Below, piece after piece: positions 54,016 to 62,117 of a stretch of 64,000 bases of DNA (the first letter of the stretch is position 1; every line of letters starts with the position of its first letter). The position numbers and the translations under genes were made by a program. The notes below the pieces were generated by a model. The model was not told where the DNA came from and did no database searches. It worked only from the letters and a program-made list of their open reading frames with translations. The stretch covers positions 11,645 through 75,644 of the forward strand of contig NZ_DALZQO010000014.1 in the NCBI RefSeq assembly GCF_032017025.1, given 5' to 3'. Source of the DNA: Hydrogenoanaerobacterium sp032017025. Its GTDB lineage: Bacteria; Bacillota; Clostridia; Oscillospirales; Ruminococcaceae.

Positions 54016-54651
54016 ATGATACCGATTTCTGAAAAATATACAGGATCTGTTTGCATCTTAAAATCCCGCAATAATGATCTGCTTGCATCAGGGGTTATCG
54101 GAAAGATAACTTCTGATTATATCGATATTATAGATACAAACAGTGAGATGCCGCTCATTGCTTATAATACCTGGGTGAAGCTGAATATCTACAACAGTGC
54201 GCTGGGCTTTCGTGTGCTGATCGGAAGAATGTATATTTCGGCAAAAAACCTTGCCCGTATCACAGATGTCGCAAAAATTTCGGATTTTGAAAAGCGGCTT
54301 TATTTTAGGGTAAATGCAAAGGATTTGGCGCAGTTGATTATTTCCGATACCCCGGAGGAACAAGAGCCTCGTAATGTCGATATTATGCTGATGGATGTCA
54401 GCCTGAGCGGCTTACAATTCTGTACAGATGAAAGATTTAAAATCGATGATATTGTTTTTCCTATTTTGCAGCTGCCGGAAGGACCAATTCCCTTTAGCTG
54501 TATTATTCGTAGGGTGATTCATCATGAGGATGGTAAAACCGGATATGGCTGCGAGTTTATTGGTGTTACCGATCAACAATCCGACATGCTTTACAGATAC
54601 ATATTGAACAAGCAAAATGAGCAAAATAGGAAACAGAAAAAATACGAATAG
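54016..54651 (+). CDS. PilZ-domain protein
   Basis: Protein of 211 residues. An N-terminal YcgR-N-like part (about 1-95) leads to a PilZ barrel. The switch motif reads YFRVNAK, i.e. RxxxK rather than RxxxR, and the second motif is complete (LMDVSLSGLQF, DxSxxG). c-di-GMP binding is therefore likely but perhaps weakened. YcgR-type proteins slow the motor. It follows the CheW-like gene by 40 bp. A length- and layout-matched relative lies at 9754-10380. Confidence 0.82.
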   Translation: MIPISEKYTGSVCILKSRNNDLLASGVIGKITSDYIDIIDTNSEMPLIAYNTWVKLNIYNSALGFRVLIGRMYISAKNLARITDVAKISDFEKRLYFRVNAKDLAQLIISDTPEEQEPRNVDIMLMDVSLSGLQFCTDERFKIDDIVFPILQLPEGPIPFSCIIRRVIHHEDGKTGYGCEFIGVTDQQSDMLYRYILNKQNEQNRKQKKYE

Positions 54652-54674
54652 CTGTTTTGTATCAGCTAAAAAGC

Positions 54675-54697
54675 GAAGCACGAGGGTGCTTCTATTT
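54675..54697 (+). terminator. probable terminator after the PilZ gene
   Basis: GAAGCAC (54675-54681) with GTGCTTC (54686-54692), then TATTTT. Short stem. The AT-rich stretch to 54907 shows no gene; a weak sigma-28-like match lies at 54773 (TTAAATTT-N12-GTCGAGTT). Confidence 0.6.
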
Positions 54698-54907
54698 TGC
54701 GTTATAATAAAAAATGCTCTGCGAATTAGAAATTTATTTTTTTAGAGCACGTATTCATCATTAGAATATTATTTAAATTTTACACCAACTTTGTCGAGTT
54801 TTATCGCACAAAAAGCTCCAAGTAAATTTTGCGTTATTATGAATTTACTTCTATGCAGTGTTTGCTGTATGCTAAATAAGTAATACTATTAAGTGAGGTG
54901 TGGCAGC

Positions 54908-55108
54908 GTGTATTGGATAGTAAAAGAGAAGTTTGAAGATGAAGACAACGGAAGTTATGAAAGCTATGGCATGGGAACAGCGGGGTATTACATCGCAGAC
55001 ATATCCACTAACCTCCAAAATGTAGAAAACCTGACACTGCTGTGCAATGCATACGGGCTTAGCAGAATACATATTCAAGACGTTGTTGAGGATTGGCTAG
55101 AAGGATAA
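54908..55108 (+). CDS. small clostridial protein (DUF6514-like)
   Basis: Protein of 66 residues with the pattern YGMGTAGYYIADIS and LLCNAYGLSRIHIQDVVEDW. It resembles DUF6514 proteins of Clostridia, whose function is unknown; the family name is from memory. GTG at 54908 is 7 bp after GAGGTG. A decayed copy of its last third is at 62118-62210. Confidence 0.65.
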   Translation: MYWIVKEKFEDEDNGSYESYGMGTAGYYIADISTNLQNVENLTLLCNAYGLSRIHIQDVVEDWLEG

Positions 55109-55140
55109 TAAAAAAGACGGGGGAAAAACCCCGTCTTTTT
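55109..55140. terminator. bidirectional terminator
   Basis: AAAAAGACGGGG pairs with CCCCGTCTTTTT across a GAAAAA loop; it serves the small gene on the plus strand and mutS2-like transcripts on the minus strand. Confidence 0.9.
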
Positions 55141-55222
55141 GCTGCTATGGCAAAAACCAATCGCGTATAGAAAAAGAGCTTTTGATGTATGCTTCGATTT
55201 TAAAGCAGAAGTCATAAGCTTG

Positions 55223-55260
55223 AGGGCAACCTGCTTTAGCAAATGGTTGCTCTGTTTTTT
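55223..55260 (+). terminator. terminator-like hairpin without an obvious gene
   Basis: AGGGCAACC (55223-55231) with GGTTGCTCT (55245-55253), then a run of T on the plus strand. No ORF lies between the previous terminator (55140) and this one. Confidence 0.5.
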
Positions 55261-55308
55261 GTAGGGAAAGACGATTCGTTAAAATTGTCCAGCAGGAGTT
55301 AATAAAAG

Positions 55309-57246
55309 CTAGCGATCAGGCTTTTCAAGAGTAATCTCCAAACCGGGTAGATGCCTTTTTTCCATTTTATGACGTACTTTCCGATTTTCCACTGTATCAA
55401 AGAGGATAGAAAAGTCGTAGTCTGACGGGTATAGCTCGCTTGCCGGTGTTTTCAGCTTCAGCCGTTTGTGGTTTACGAAAAACTTTTTACCTTTTACTTG
55501 TACCCCAATTTGTCCTTTTTCGTCTGCTGCTTGAAATACAAGACCCAAACATCGCTCAGGGTACAGAATGACGCTGTCACCGATACCAAAGCCGGTGCAC
55601 CGGCTGTTATTTTGCTTCATCGGTTGGTCTTTTTGAATCTTGGGTGCGGCGATAGCATCAAGGGTTTGTGGGGCTGTCTCACGCCCAGTATCAAAATCAA
55701 CTATACGGGCTTTGCGGCGAGGCTGTAGGCTATATGCTTCCTGATGGGCACGCTCCAGCATGTGTACAGGGAAGCCGAGCCTTTGGGCAATGTATAATGC
55801 ACAGCTTTCTCCGGCTTCGCCGATTTCCAATTGATACAAAGGTTTCAGGCTTTCGCGGTCAAAGGCCATTCTAGCATTGATTAAACCGTCAGAATGCGCT
55901 GCATACTCTTTCACCTCAGGGTAGTGTGTTGTTGCAAGGAACAAGCATTTTTTAGAGCGTAGCTCCTCCAAAATAGAAATTGCGATTCCCATCCCTTCCG
56001 CTGGGTCGGTTCCCGATCCAAGCTCATCCAGCAATACAAGGCTGTCTTGATTTGCACTGCGCAGGATGTCGATCACATTTGTGATATGAGCCGAAAAGGT
56101 GGATAGATTTTCTGTAATGCTCTGTCCATCACCAATATCGCATAAAATCATGTTGTTCATGCAAAACTTACCGCTCTTAATAGGGACATGCAACCCGCTT
56201 TGTGCCATCATAGAGAGTAGCCCTACCGTTTTCAAAGCCACCGTTTTTCCTCCTGTATTGGGGCCGGTGATGACAACGCCCGTCGTGTCTCCGCCAATAT
56301 TGAAATCTAGAGGTACACACTCGTCCCGGCGCAGCAGGGGATGGCGCCCTTGCCTGATTTCTATCGTTCGAGCCGTATCCACAACAGCCGCAATGGCATC
56401 CATTTCTATACTTAGCTTTGCTTTGGCAAAGGCAATGTCCAACGTTACCATTGCTTCCATATTGATTTTAATTTCAGAAGCAGCGGCATCCACAAGCGCT
56501 GTCAGGGTATAAAGAATCTTTCTGATCTCGTTATCCTCTTCAATTTTAAGAAGATTAATATTATCCTGTAATTTAGAGGTAGCGGCTGGTTCGATAAAAT
56601 AAGTGCCGCCTGTGCCGCTTATATCAACCACCGTTCCGCTGATCTGATTTTTATACTCCTTTTTTACCGGCACAACATAGCGCCCGTTGCGCAGAGACAC
56701 ATAACCGTCTGAAAATATGTTTTTCTTGCTCCGCAGCAAATCGTCCAGCTTCTTTTTCATCTGCATATTTTCATTTTCTATTTTCCGCCGAATGTTACGC
56801 AGTTCAGCGCTTGCAGAACTTAGCACAGCGGCGTTCTGAATAGACATTTCGATTTCACCCTGCAGCTCCGATAGGTCACATATGGATTGCCCGTAATAGG
56901 CGATTCCAACCTGCATAGATTCCGCTTTTTTAAGATAACCCTTCATTCGCTTGCACGACGCAATAAAGGTTGAAACGCATTCCAGTTGTTCGGTTAAAAG
57001 CATAGCACCTTTTTCGCAAAGGACTAAGATATTACCGATGTCCTTAATAGCGGAAAGCGGTGGATTTCCGGAGCTATCCAAAATACGGCGAGCTTCAGTG
57101 GTTTCTTCCATCTTGCTTCGGCACTCGCGTTCACTTAAAAATGGGGTCAATTCAGATAATTTTTGTTTTGCGGGCTCAGACATTGCGTAGCCGCAAAGCA
57201 TTTCTTTGATCTTATTAAATTCTAATATTATTTCTGCCTTATTCAA
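55309..57246 (-). CDS. MutS2-like ATPase lacking the Smr domain
   Basis: Protein of 645 residues. The MutS clamp/coiled-coil region (about 1-290) is followed by the ATPase with Walker A GPNTGGKTVALK near 325 and Walker B LVLLDELGSGTDPAEG near 400, and a His-containing ATTHYPEV. Usual MutS2 proteins have about 780 residues and end in a Smr nuclease domain; here about 140 residues follow with no Smr motif. Full-length MutS2 acts on collided ribosomes or branched DNA; without Smr the role is uncertain. TTG start at 57246, 9 bp after AAGGAGG. A long structured leader lies upstream. Confidence 0.88.
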   Translation of the reverse strand: MNKAEIILEFNKIKEMLCGYAMSEPAKQKLSELTPFLSERECRSKMEETTEARRILDSSGNPPLSAIKDIGNILVLCEKGAMLLTEQLECVSTFIASCKRMKGYLKKAESMQVGIAYYGQSICDLSELQGEIEMSIQNAAVLSSASAELRNIRRKIENENMQMKKKLDDLLRSKKNIFSDGYVSLRNGRYVVPVKKEYKNQISGTVVDISGTGGTYFIEPAATSKLQDNINLLKIEEDNEIRKILYTLTALVDAAASEIKINMEAMVTLDIAFAKAKLSIEMDAIAAVVDTARTIEIRQGRHPLLRRDECVPLDFNIGGDTTGVVITGPNTGGKTVALKTVGLLSMMAQSGLHVPIKSGKFCMNNMILCDIGDGQSITENLSTFSAHITNVIDILRSANQDSLVLLDELGSGTDPAEGMGIAISILEELRSKKCLFLATTHYPEVKEYAAHSDGLINARMAFDRESLKPLYQLEIGEAGESCALYIAQRLGFPVHMLERAHQEAYSLQPRRKARIVDFDTGRETAPQTLDAIAAPKIQKDQPMKQNNSRCTGFGIGDSVILYPERCLGLVFQAADEKGQIGVQVKGKKFFVNHKRLKLKTPASELYPSDYDFSILFDTVENRKVRHKMEKRHLPGLEITLEKPDR

Positions 57247-57267
57247 TTCCGGTAACCTCCTTGAAAT

Positions 57268-57337
57268 AAAAACCCACGAAAGACACTCTGCCTCTTATTT
57301 TCATACAACCTGAAAATAGACAGAATGCTCCCGTGGG
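57268..57337 (-). terminator. attenuator-like hairpin before the mutS2-like gene
   Basis: CCCACG...CGTGGG closes a long stem (57273-57278 with 57332-57337), with inner pairing of ATTTTC with GAAAAT and a T tract at 57268-57272 on the minus strand. It ends about 14 nt before the ribosome site. Confidence 0.7.
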
Positions 57338-57373
57338 CGCAATAAAGCAATTCAATTACCAGCTTGAGGACGC

Positions 57374-57643
57374 AAAAAACGCAACAGAACAAATCCGTTG
57401 CGCTTCATAACGTTAAAAAGGTATACTGGTACCCCGAATAAAAGGGAGTACAAGCAAGCATGGTTTTATGAAGCAATCTGTTAAGGCAGGTGTCCGCAGC
57501 ATTACAAAACTGTAATGCCAACCCAAAAGCACACTGAAACAAGCAGGCCGCGCCTGCTGTGCATCAAAGCTTTTGCAACTATTTAGTTGTTGACTACCAA
57601 AACAGACACACGTAACAAAAAAACCACCCTTTTAATTTAAATT
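57374..57643 (-). ncRNA. structured leader RNA or small RNA upstream of the mutS2-like gene
   Basis: About 270 nt from a consensus promoter to a strong terminator (CGCAACGGA with TCTGTTGCG, T tract at 57374-57379). Internal stems include GCAGGC/GCCTGC, GCATTACA/TGTAATGC, CAAC/GTTG and a 9-bp closing stem (57402-57410 with 57466-57474). No T-box, 6S, SRP or RNase P signature was recognised. Confidence 0.55.
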
Positions 57644-57649
57644 TATTTT

Positions 57650-57678
57650 ATAATATCATAGTGTTTACAATTTGTCAA
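57650..57678 (-). promoter_or_regulatory. sigma-A promoter of the leader RNA/mutS2-like gene
   Basis: On the minus strand TTGACA (57678-57673), 17 bp, TATTAT (57655-57650). Confidence 0.8.
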
Positions 57679-57817
57679 ATGCATCAATACCTGTAATGAG
57701 AATCATTTGAAATTAGATATTTGCTTGAATGAACGGAAGATGGTATATTTATATAGGATAAAATGCAAAAATTTATTACGAGAAAATTGAGATACATAAG
57801 TTTAGGGAGAGATTTTT

Positions 57818-58660
57818 ATAGAGAAGTTACATAAGGAAAATCCATATAAGCACTTACTAAACGAGTTATCAATCGATTGCAAAAATTGCTGCGGCTTGTG
57901 TTGTGTCGCATTGTACTATGCAAAGGCAGAGGGTTTTCCTGCTGATAAAGCTGCAGGTAAACCTTGTAAAAGTTTAATGCCGGACTTTCGCTGCTCCATT
58001 CATCCAAAACTTATGGCTTGCAAATTAAAAGGGTGTATGGCGTACGACTGCTTTGGTGCGGGGCAAAAAGTTGCACAGGCCATATATTCTGGTGCAAACT
58101 GGATGACAACCCCGGAAATAGCAGATCAAATGTTTAAGGTCTTTTTACAAGTATGGCAACTTCACCAAATGCTGTGGTATTTGGTAGAAGCTTCCACACT
58201 AATTCCTGCAGAGAAACTGAAAAATGAAATCGATGCTCTCATTCTTGAAAATGAGCAAATGACACGGTTAAATCCCGATGAAATACTAGCTTTAGACATA
58301 CAAGACTATAGATCAAGGGTTAACACAATACTCAAAAAAGCCGGAGAACTTGTACGAACTGCGATAAATAGCACCGCTGACAACAGAATATCGGGGGACT
58401 ATATTGGAAAAAACTTCAAGCATGCGAATTTTAACGGTAAAGATTTCAGTATGACATTGCTGATTGCAGTAAATCTCGAAGGGTGCAGCTTACACGGCAC
58501 CAATTTCCTGGGCGCGGACATGCGAGATACCAATATAAAAAATACTGATTTAAGTGAAAGTGTTTTTCTAACTCAGGGGCAGGTCAACGCGGCAAAAGGT
58601 AACCGTAATACAAAACTACCCGAAACCCTGGCTTATCCAATATCATGGCAAAGGTTATGA
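57818..58660 (+). CDS. Cys-cluster protein with C-terminal pentapeptide repeats
   Basis: Protein of about 280 residues. The N-terminus holds a Cys cluster (CKNCCGLCC, then PCKSL, FRCSIH and GCMAYDCF), as in YkgJ-type metal-binding domains. Residues of about 190-245 carry pentapeptide-like repeats (FKHANFNGKDFS, LEGCSLHGTNFLGADM). The first standard start in frame is TTG 57896, but that would cut the Cys cluster. An ATA at 57818 lies 8 bp after GGGAG and leaves the cluster whole, so an AUA start (or ATT 57812) is proposed. Function unknown. Confidence 0.6.
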   Translation: MEKLHKENPYKHLLNELSIDCKNCCGLCCVALYYAKAEGFPADKAAGKPCKSLMPDFRCSIHPKLMACKLKGCMAYDCFGAGQKVAQAIYSGANWMTTPEIADQMFKVFLQVWQLHQMLWYLVEASTLIPAEKLKNEIDALILENEQMTRLNPDEILALDIQDYRSRVNTILKKAGELVRTAINSTADNRISGDYIGKNFKHANFNGKDFSMTLLIAVNLEGCSLHGTNFLGADMRDTNIKNTDLSESVFLTQGQVNAAKGNRNTKLPETLAYPISWQRL

Positions 58661-58688
58661 GCTTCTTTGTTTAAAATGTTAAGTTTGG

Positions 58689-58727
58689 TTGACAAATCTC
58701 CATTTTCACTTGATAGAATTCGATTCT
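58689..58727 (+). promoter_or_regulatory. candidate promoter and operator of the XRE gene
   Basis: TTGACA at 58689-58694 and the inverted repeat AGAAT-TCG-ATTCT at 58715-58727, about 55 bp before the XRE start. The -10 element is unclear. Confidence 0.4.
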
Positions 58728-58781
58728 ATTTTTTTGTATACTGTATCTACAAGTTAACTTGAAATAAAAGAAAGGCCGGTG

Positions 58782-59231
58782 ATGATAGTGTCATTAGGCG
58801 AAAAATTGTTGCAATTGCGTAAAATGGAAGGTTTATCACAGGAAGATGTTGCTGAAAAATTAGGCGTATCTCGGCAAACAGTAAGCAAATGGGAAACCGA
58901 CCATACAGTTCCTGAGTTGGTGAAAGCAAAATTGCTAAGCCAACTTTACAATGTAAGCTACGATTACCTTATTAGCGGAAACCATATAGGTGGCGATGTT
59001 ACCAGCATCGAGATGATAGTGGATGAAATTGATTGGACGAGTGCTTGGAGCAAAAAATATCCGATTTTGGCTTCCTATCAAGGCATAAAGGGAATAGATA
59101 CCTACCGCGAGCAGGTATCTCAGCTGTACGACGATTTTAAGAAGGAATTCGATTTAAATGATGTAGATACTGTTTTAATTGTAAAGGATATTCTTTATCA
59201 AAAATACAAAATGGCAAAAAAGTTAAGGTAA
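58782..59231 (+). CDS. XRE-family transcriptional regulator
   Basis: DNA-binding protein of 149 residues. The helix-turn-helix (LRKMEGLSQEDVAEKLGVSRQ, TVSKWETDHTVPEL) covers about residues 10-55. The C-terminal 90 residues have no recognised domain. ATG at 58782 follows AAAGG; GTG at 58779 is also in frame. An inverted repeat upstream may be its own operator. Confidence 0.88.
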   Translation: MIVSLGEKLLQLRKMEGLSQEDVAEKLGVSRQTVSKWETDHTVPELVKAKLLSQLYNVSYDYLISGNHIGGDVTSIEMIVDEIDWTSAWSKKYPILASYQGIKGIDTYREQVSQLYDDFKKEFDLNDVDTVLIVKDILYQKYKMAKKLR

Positions 59232-59259
59232 AATAATCTCAAAACGATTTCAATTAATC

Positions 59260-59293
59260 AAAGCGGAACGATTAAGCTCCGCTTTGGTTTTTT
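59260..59293 (+). terminator. terminator after the XRE gene
   Basis: AAAGCGGA (59260-59267) with TCCGCTTT (59278-59285), then T residues. The stretch 59294-59447 shows no clear gene. Confidence 0.82.
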
Positions 59294-59447
59294 AAAACAT
59301 AAAATTTATGGCTATGAAGAAAGTAGTAATGGCAGATTTGTGGAAGCAAGCTGTGGCTCCGCTTTTTATTTTATAGAAATGATAATTTACTTATTTACGT
59401 AGATAGGTATAGTTTTACTAGGTCATGAAGTGCAATATGGAGGTTTT

Positions 59448-60110
59448 ATGTCAAAAGTAAAAAAGTTTGTTTTACAGTTCACTATTGCCGTCTGTGGTGT
59501 TTTTGTAGTTTTGTTTGGGCTCACAATGTTTAACCGATATCTGTTAAGAACATTTTCCCTACCTTGGCGCATGGTGCTAATGATTGTCACGCAATGGTTG
59601 TTTTTCCTTGCGCCCGGCATACTTATGCTGAGGGAAAAAGAAAGCATCCATGACCTAGGGTTTACAAAAGAGAAAATTCTGAAACAAATTCTCATCGGCG
59701 TATTACTTGCGTTGGTGATGTCGGTAATTTTAACCGTGTTACCAATCCTGTTAGGCTTCAAGGATTTTGTTGGAAGTACCTCTTATACACAGTCATGGCA
59801 GTTTGCTTATGAATTTGTCTATGCGATTTTTGGTGTAGCGCTTGCTGAGGAGCTTGTATTCCGTGGCTATCTTTTTCACAAACTGCTTGAAATCAAAAAT
59901 TCACGGTGGTTTGCCATTACTATATCTTCTATGCTATTTGGTCTATTTCATATTTTCAGCGGCAACTTAATGCAGATTATTATGACTGCTATTATAGCAT
60001 TCTTATATTGTATATTTAGAGAAAAGGTTAAGGACTGTACACTACTTTCGCTAATCACAGCCCACGGTTTGTATGATGCCTTGCTTGTGCTATGGGTTGC
60101 TTACTTATGA
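59448..60110 (+). CDS. CPBP-family intramembrane metalloprotease
   Basis: Membrane protein of 220 residues with about six helices. Motif 1 is EELVFRGYLFHKL (EExxxR), motif 2 FGLFHIF (FxxxH), and motif 3 is HGLYDALL near the end, all as in active Abi/CAAX-type proteases. ATG at 59448 follows ATGGAGG. Substrate unknown; self-immunity and protein maturation are known family roles. Confidence 0.9.
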   Translation: MSKVKKFVLQFTIAVCGVFVVLFGLTMFNRYLLRTFSLPWRMVLMIVTQWLFFLAPGILMLREKESIHDLGFTKEKILKQILIGVLLALVMSVILTVLPILLGFKDFVGSTSYTQSWQFAYEFVYAIFGVALAEELVFRGYLFHKLLEIKNSRWFAITISSMLFGLFHIFSGNLMQIIMTAIIAFLYCIFREKVKDCTLLSLITAHGLYDALLVLWVAYL

Positions 60111-60268
60111 CAGTTAAACCGTATGAGAGATTCTGATCTAGTAGTGTTGTTATGATTACGATTATAATCTAAGGTGGGCGTATGGAGCGCGGAGCTTAAC
60201 GGCTTCGCTTTTTTCTTTTATACTGCAACCAAGCACCGGAGGAATCTGATGTAGCATATTAAAAACAC

Positions 60269-60309
60269 TTGACAAATCATAACATTTGCCCTATAATGAA
60301 CAATGTTCA
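60269..60309 (+). promoter_or_regulatory. tetR promoter with overlapping operator
   Basis: TTGACA (60269-60274), 17 bp, TATAAT (60292-60297). The palindrome TGAACAATGTTCA (60297-60309) overlaps the -10 end. The reverse-complement form recurs at 60952-60964, so autoregulation is likely. Confidence 0.8.
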
Positions 60310-60324
60310 GTATGGAGGAAAGAT

Positions 60325-60885
60325 ATGAATAATGTAATTACATCAAAAGAAGCCATTCTTTCAGCAGCGCGTCAGATCGCCGCAGAAAAAGGATTACCTG
60401 CACTTAATATGCGTACGGTTGCTGCAGCCTGTGGCATTGCTGTTGGGTCGGTTTATAACTATTTTCCTTCTAAAACAGACCTTGTTATTGCCACTATAGA
60501 GGATGTATGGAAAAGTATATTTCATAAGCAAGCTAAGGGGGATACCGTTAGAAGTTTCATTGATGAAGTTCAGTGGCTGTCTGACCGTATACGAACTGGC
60601 ACGGAAGAGTATCCTTCTTTTTTTACGGTGCATGCCATGGGCGTTGCTCAAGCGGATAGAAAAAAAGGGCGCATTGTAATGAACGAGTATTTTGTGCATA
60701 TGAAAGCAGGGCTGTTACAGTCGCTTCAAGCAGATTCCAATGTGCGTTCTGGTGTGTTTACATCCGACTTTACACAGGAAGACTTTGTTTCGTTTGTGTT
60801 TTCAAACCTAATCACATCCTTTGCAACCAATGCAAAATCCTGTTCCACCTTGTTTCAAGTAGTTCGACGCATTCTTTACTCTTAA
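60325..60885 (+). CDS. TetR-family repressor
   Basis: Regulator of 186 residues. The N-terminal HTH (RQIAAEKGLPALNMRTVAA, then IAVGSVYNYFPSKTDLVIAT) is typical; the C-terminal ligand domain is not assignable. ATG at 60325 follows GGAGGAAAG. Matching operators lie before it and before the membrane gene pair at 60993-62074, the probable target. Confidence 0.92.
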   Translation: MNNVITSKEAILSAARQIAAEKGLPALNMRTVAAACGIAVGSVYNYFPSKTDLVIATIEDVWKSIFHKQAKGDTVRSFIDEVQWLSDRIRTGTEEYPSFFTVHAMGVAQADRKKGRIVMNEYFVHMKAGLLQSLQADSNVRSGVFTSDFTQEDFVSFVFSNLITSFATNAKSCSTLFQVVRRILYS

Positions 60886-60910
60886 CCGGACTGTAAACTT
60901 TTTTGCTGTT

Positions 60911-60937
60911 AAACCCGCTTTACTTTGGCGGGTTTTT
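60911..60937 (+). terminator. terminator after tetR
   Basis: AACCCGC with GCGGGTT, then TTTTT. Confidence 0.85.
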
Positions 60938-60949
60938 CATAAACATTAA

Positions 60950-60966
60950 AATGAACATTGTTCATT
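60950..60966 (+). promoter_or_regulatory. second TetR operator
   Basis: AATGAACA-T-TGTTCATT, palindromic apart from the central base, 27 bp before the membrane protein start. It contains the same 13-bp core as the tetR operator, in reverse complement. Confidence 0.78.
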
Positions 60967-60992
60967 CTTGAAATTTGAAGGGAGATTGTTTT

Positions 60993-61664
60993 ATGCAAGC
61001 AATTATGGAAACCTCTTTTGACGCTGTCTATTTAATATTGGTGATTACAATTGGAATTCTGATGATAAAGAATAGCGGTAAAAACAAACAATATCTTATA
61101 TTCGGAATTATGGCCGTTACATTAGGTGTGGGCGATTCGTTTCATCTTGTTCCCCGTGCGTATGCACTTTGCACCACAGGCCTCGAGAACTTTTCAGTTG
61201 CGCTCGGAGTAGGCAAATTAGTTACCTCAATCACTATGACCGTGTTTTATATCCTACTGTACTATGTATGGCGTTTGAGGTATAAGGTACAGGGGCAAGG
61301 TCACTGGACGATTGCTATGTTCGCACTTGCAACGCTACGTATCGCGCTATGCTTGTTCCCGCAGAACGCTTGGACAAGTGCACAACCGTCTCTTATATGG
61401 GGTGTTTATCGCAACATTCCATTTGCCTTAATGGGGATTATTGTTATTATCCTGTTCTATAAGAGTTCAAAGCAAACAGGCGACACAGCCTTTAGATTCA
61501 TGTGGCTAACCATTGTACTCAGTTTTGCGTTCTACATTCCGGTCGTGTTGTGGGCTGATATGATCCCTGCCGTTGGTGTCTTAATGATTCCGAAAACTTG
61601 TGCATATGTCGGGACGGTTTTGATTGGTTATACTGAAATGAAAAAGGAGTTGAAGCCAGTATGA
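60993..61664 (+). CDS. seven-helix membrane protein of unknown function
   Basis: Protein of 223 residues with about seven hydrophobic helices and short loops. GDSFHLVPRAYAL near residue 50 is the most distinctive stretch. No family was recognised. ATG at 60993 follows AAGGGAG. It overlaps the DUF2871 gene by 4 bp and lies behind a TetR operator, so the two probably act together. Confidence 0.8.
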   Translation: MQAIMETSFDAVYLILVITIGILMIKNSGKNKQYLIFGIMAVTLGVGDSFHLVPRAYALCTTGLENFSVALGVGKLVTSITMTVFYILLYYVWRLRYKVQGQGHWTIAMFALATLRIALCLFPQNAWTSAQPSLIWGVYRNIPFALMGIIVIILFYKSSKQTGDTAFRFMWLTIVLSFAFYIPVVLWADMIPAVGVLMIPKTCAYVGTVLIGYTEMKKELKPV

Positions 61665-62074
61665 AGAAAATGTTAAATACTTCATTTGTATATGCCATTG
61701 CCGCCATGATTGCAGGGGTGTTTTTTCGTGAATTTACGAAGTTTAACGGGTTTACAGGCCGTACCTCATTATCGTTTATGCATCTGCATCTCTTTGTACT
61801 TGGAGCATTGCTGTTTCTGATTTTGGAACTATTTAGAATGCAAATTAATTTGGTGAAACAAAAACACTTTAAAACATTTTTTATCCTATACAACATTGGA
61901 TTACCGCTTATGGTTGTGATGTTTTTCGTACGAGGTGTCACACAGGTGTTGGAAACTCCGTTAACCAAGAGTATGGACGCCATGATTTCCGGCGTTGCAG
62001 GGGTTGGTCATATTCTTACAGGTGTGGGGCTCATAATACTGTTTACATGCTTAAAAAAGACTGAAAAAATATAG
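61661..62074 (+). CDS. DUF2871 family membrane protein
   Basis: Protein of 137 residues with four hydrophobic helices. REFTKFNGFTGRTSLSFMHLH and HILTGVGLIIL fit DUF2871. Function unknown. Translationally coupled to the gene before it. Confidence 0.82.
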   Translation: MKKMLNTSFVYAIAAMIAGVFFREFTKFNGFTGRTSLSFMHLHLFVLGALLFLILELFRMQINLVKQKHFKTFFILYNIGLPLMVVMFFVRGVTQVLETPLTKSMDAMISGVAGVGHILTGVGLIILFTCLKKTEKI

Positions 62075-62117
62075 AGATATAATAAAAATAGCATAATTTT
62101 TTTAAGTAACCTTCAAT

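Noticed and set aside
57374..57643. T-box or 6S RNA upstream of the mutS2-like gene
   Set aside because: No T-box antiterminator sequence (TGGxACCGCG) and no long central bubble typical of 6S were seen; left as an unclassified RNA.
59315..59380. Small ORF (MKKVVMADLWKQ...) downstream of the XRE gene
   Set aside because: Twenty codons without a ribosome site, overlapping terminator-like sequence.
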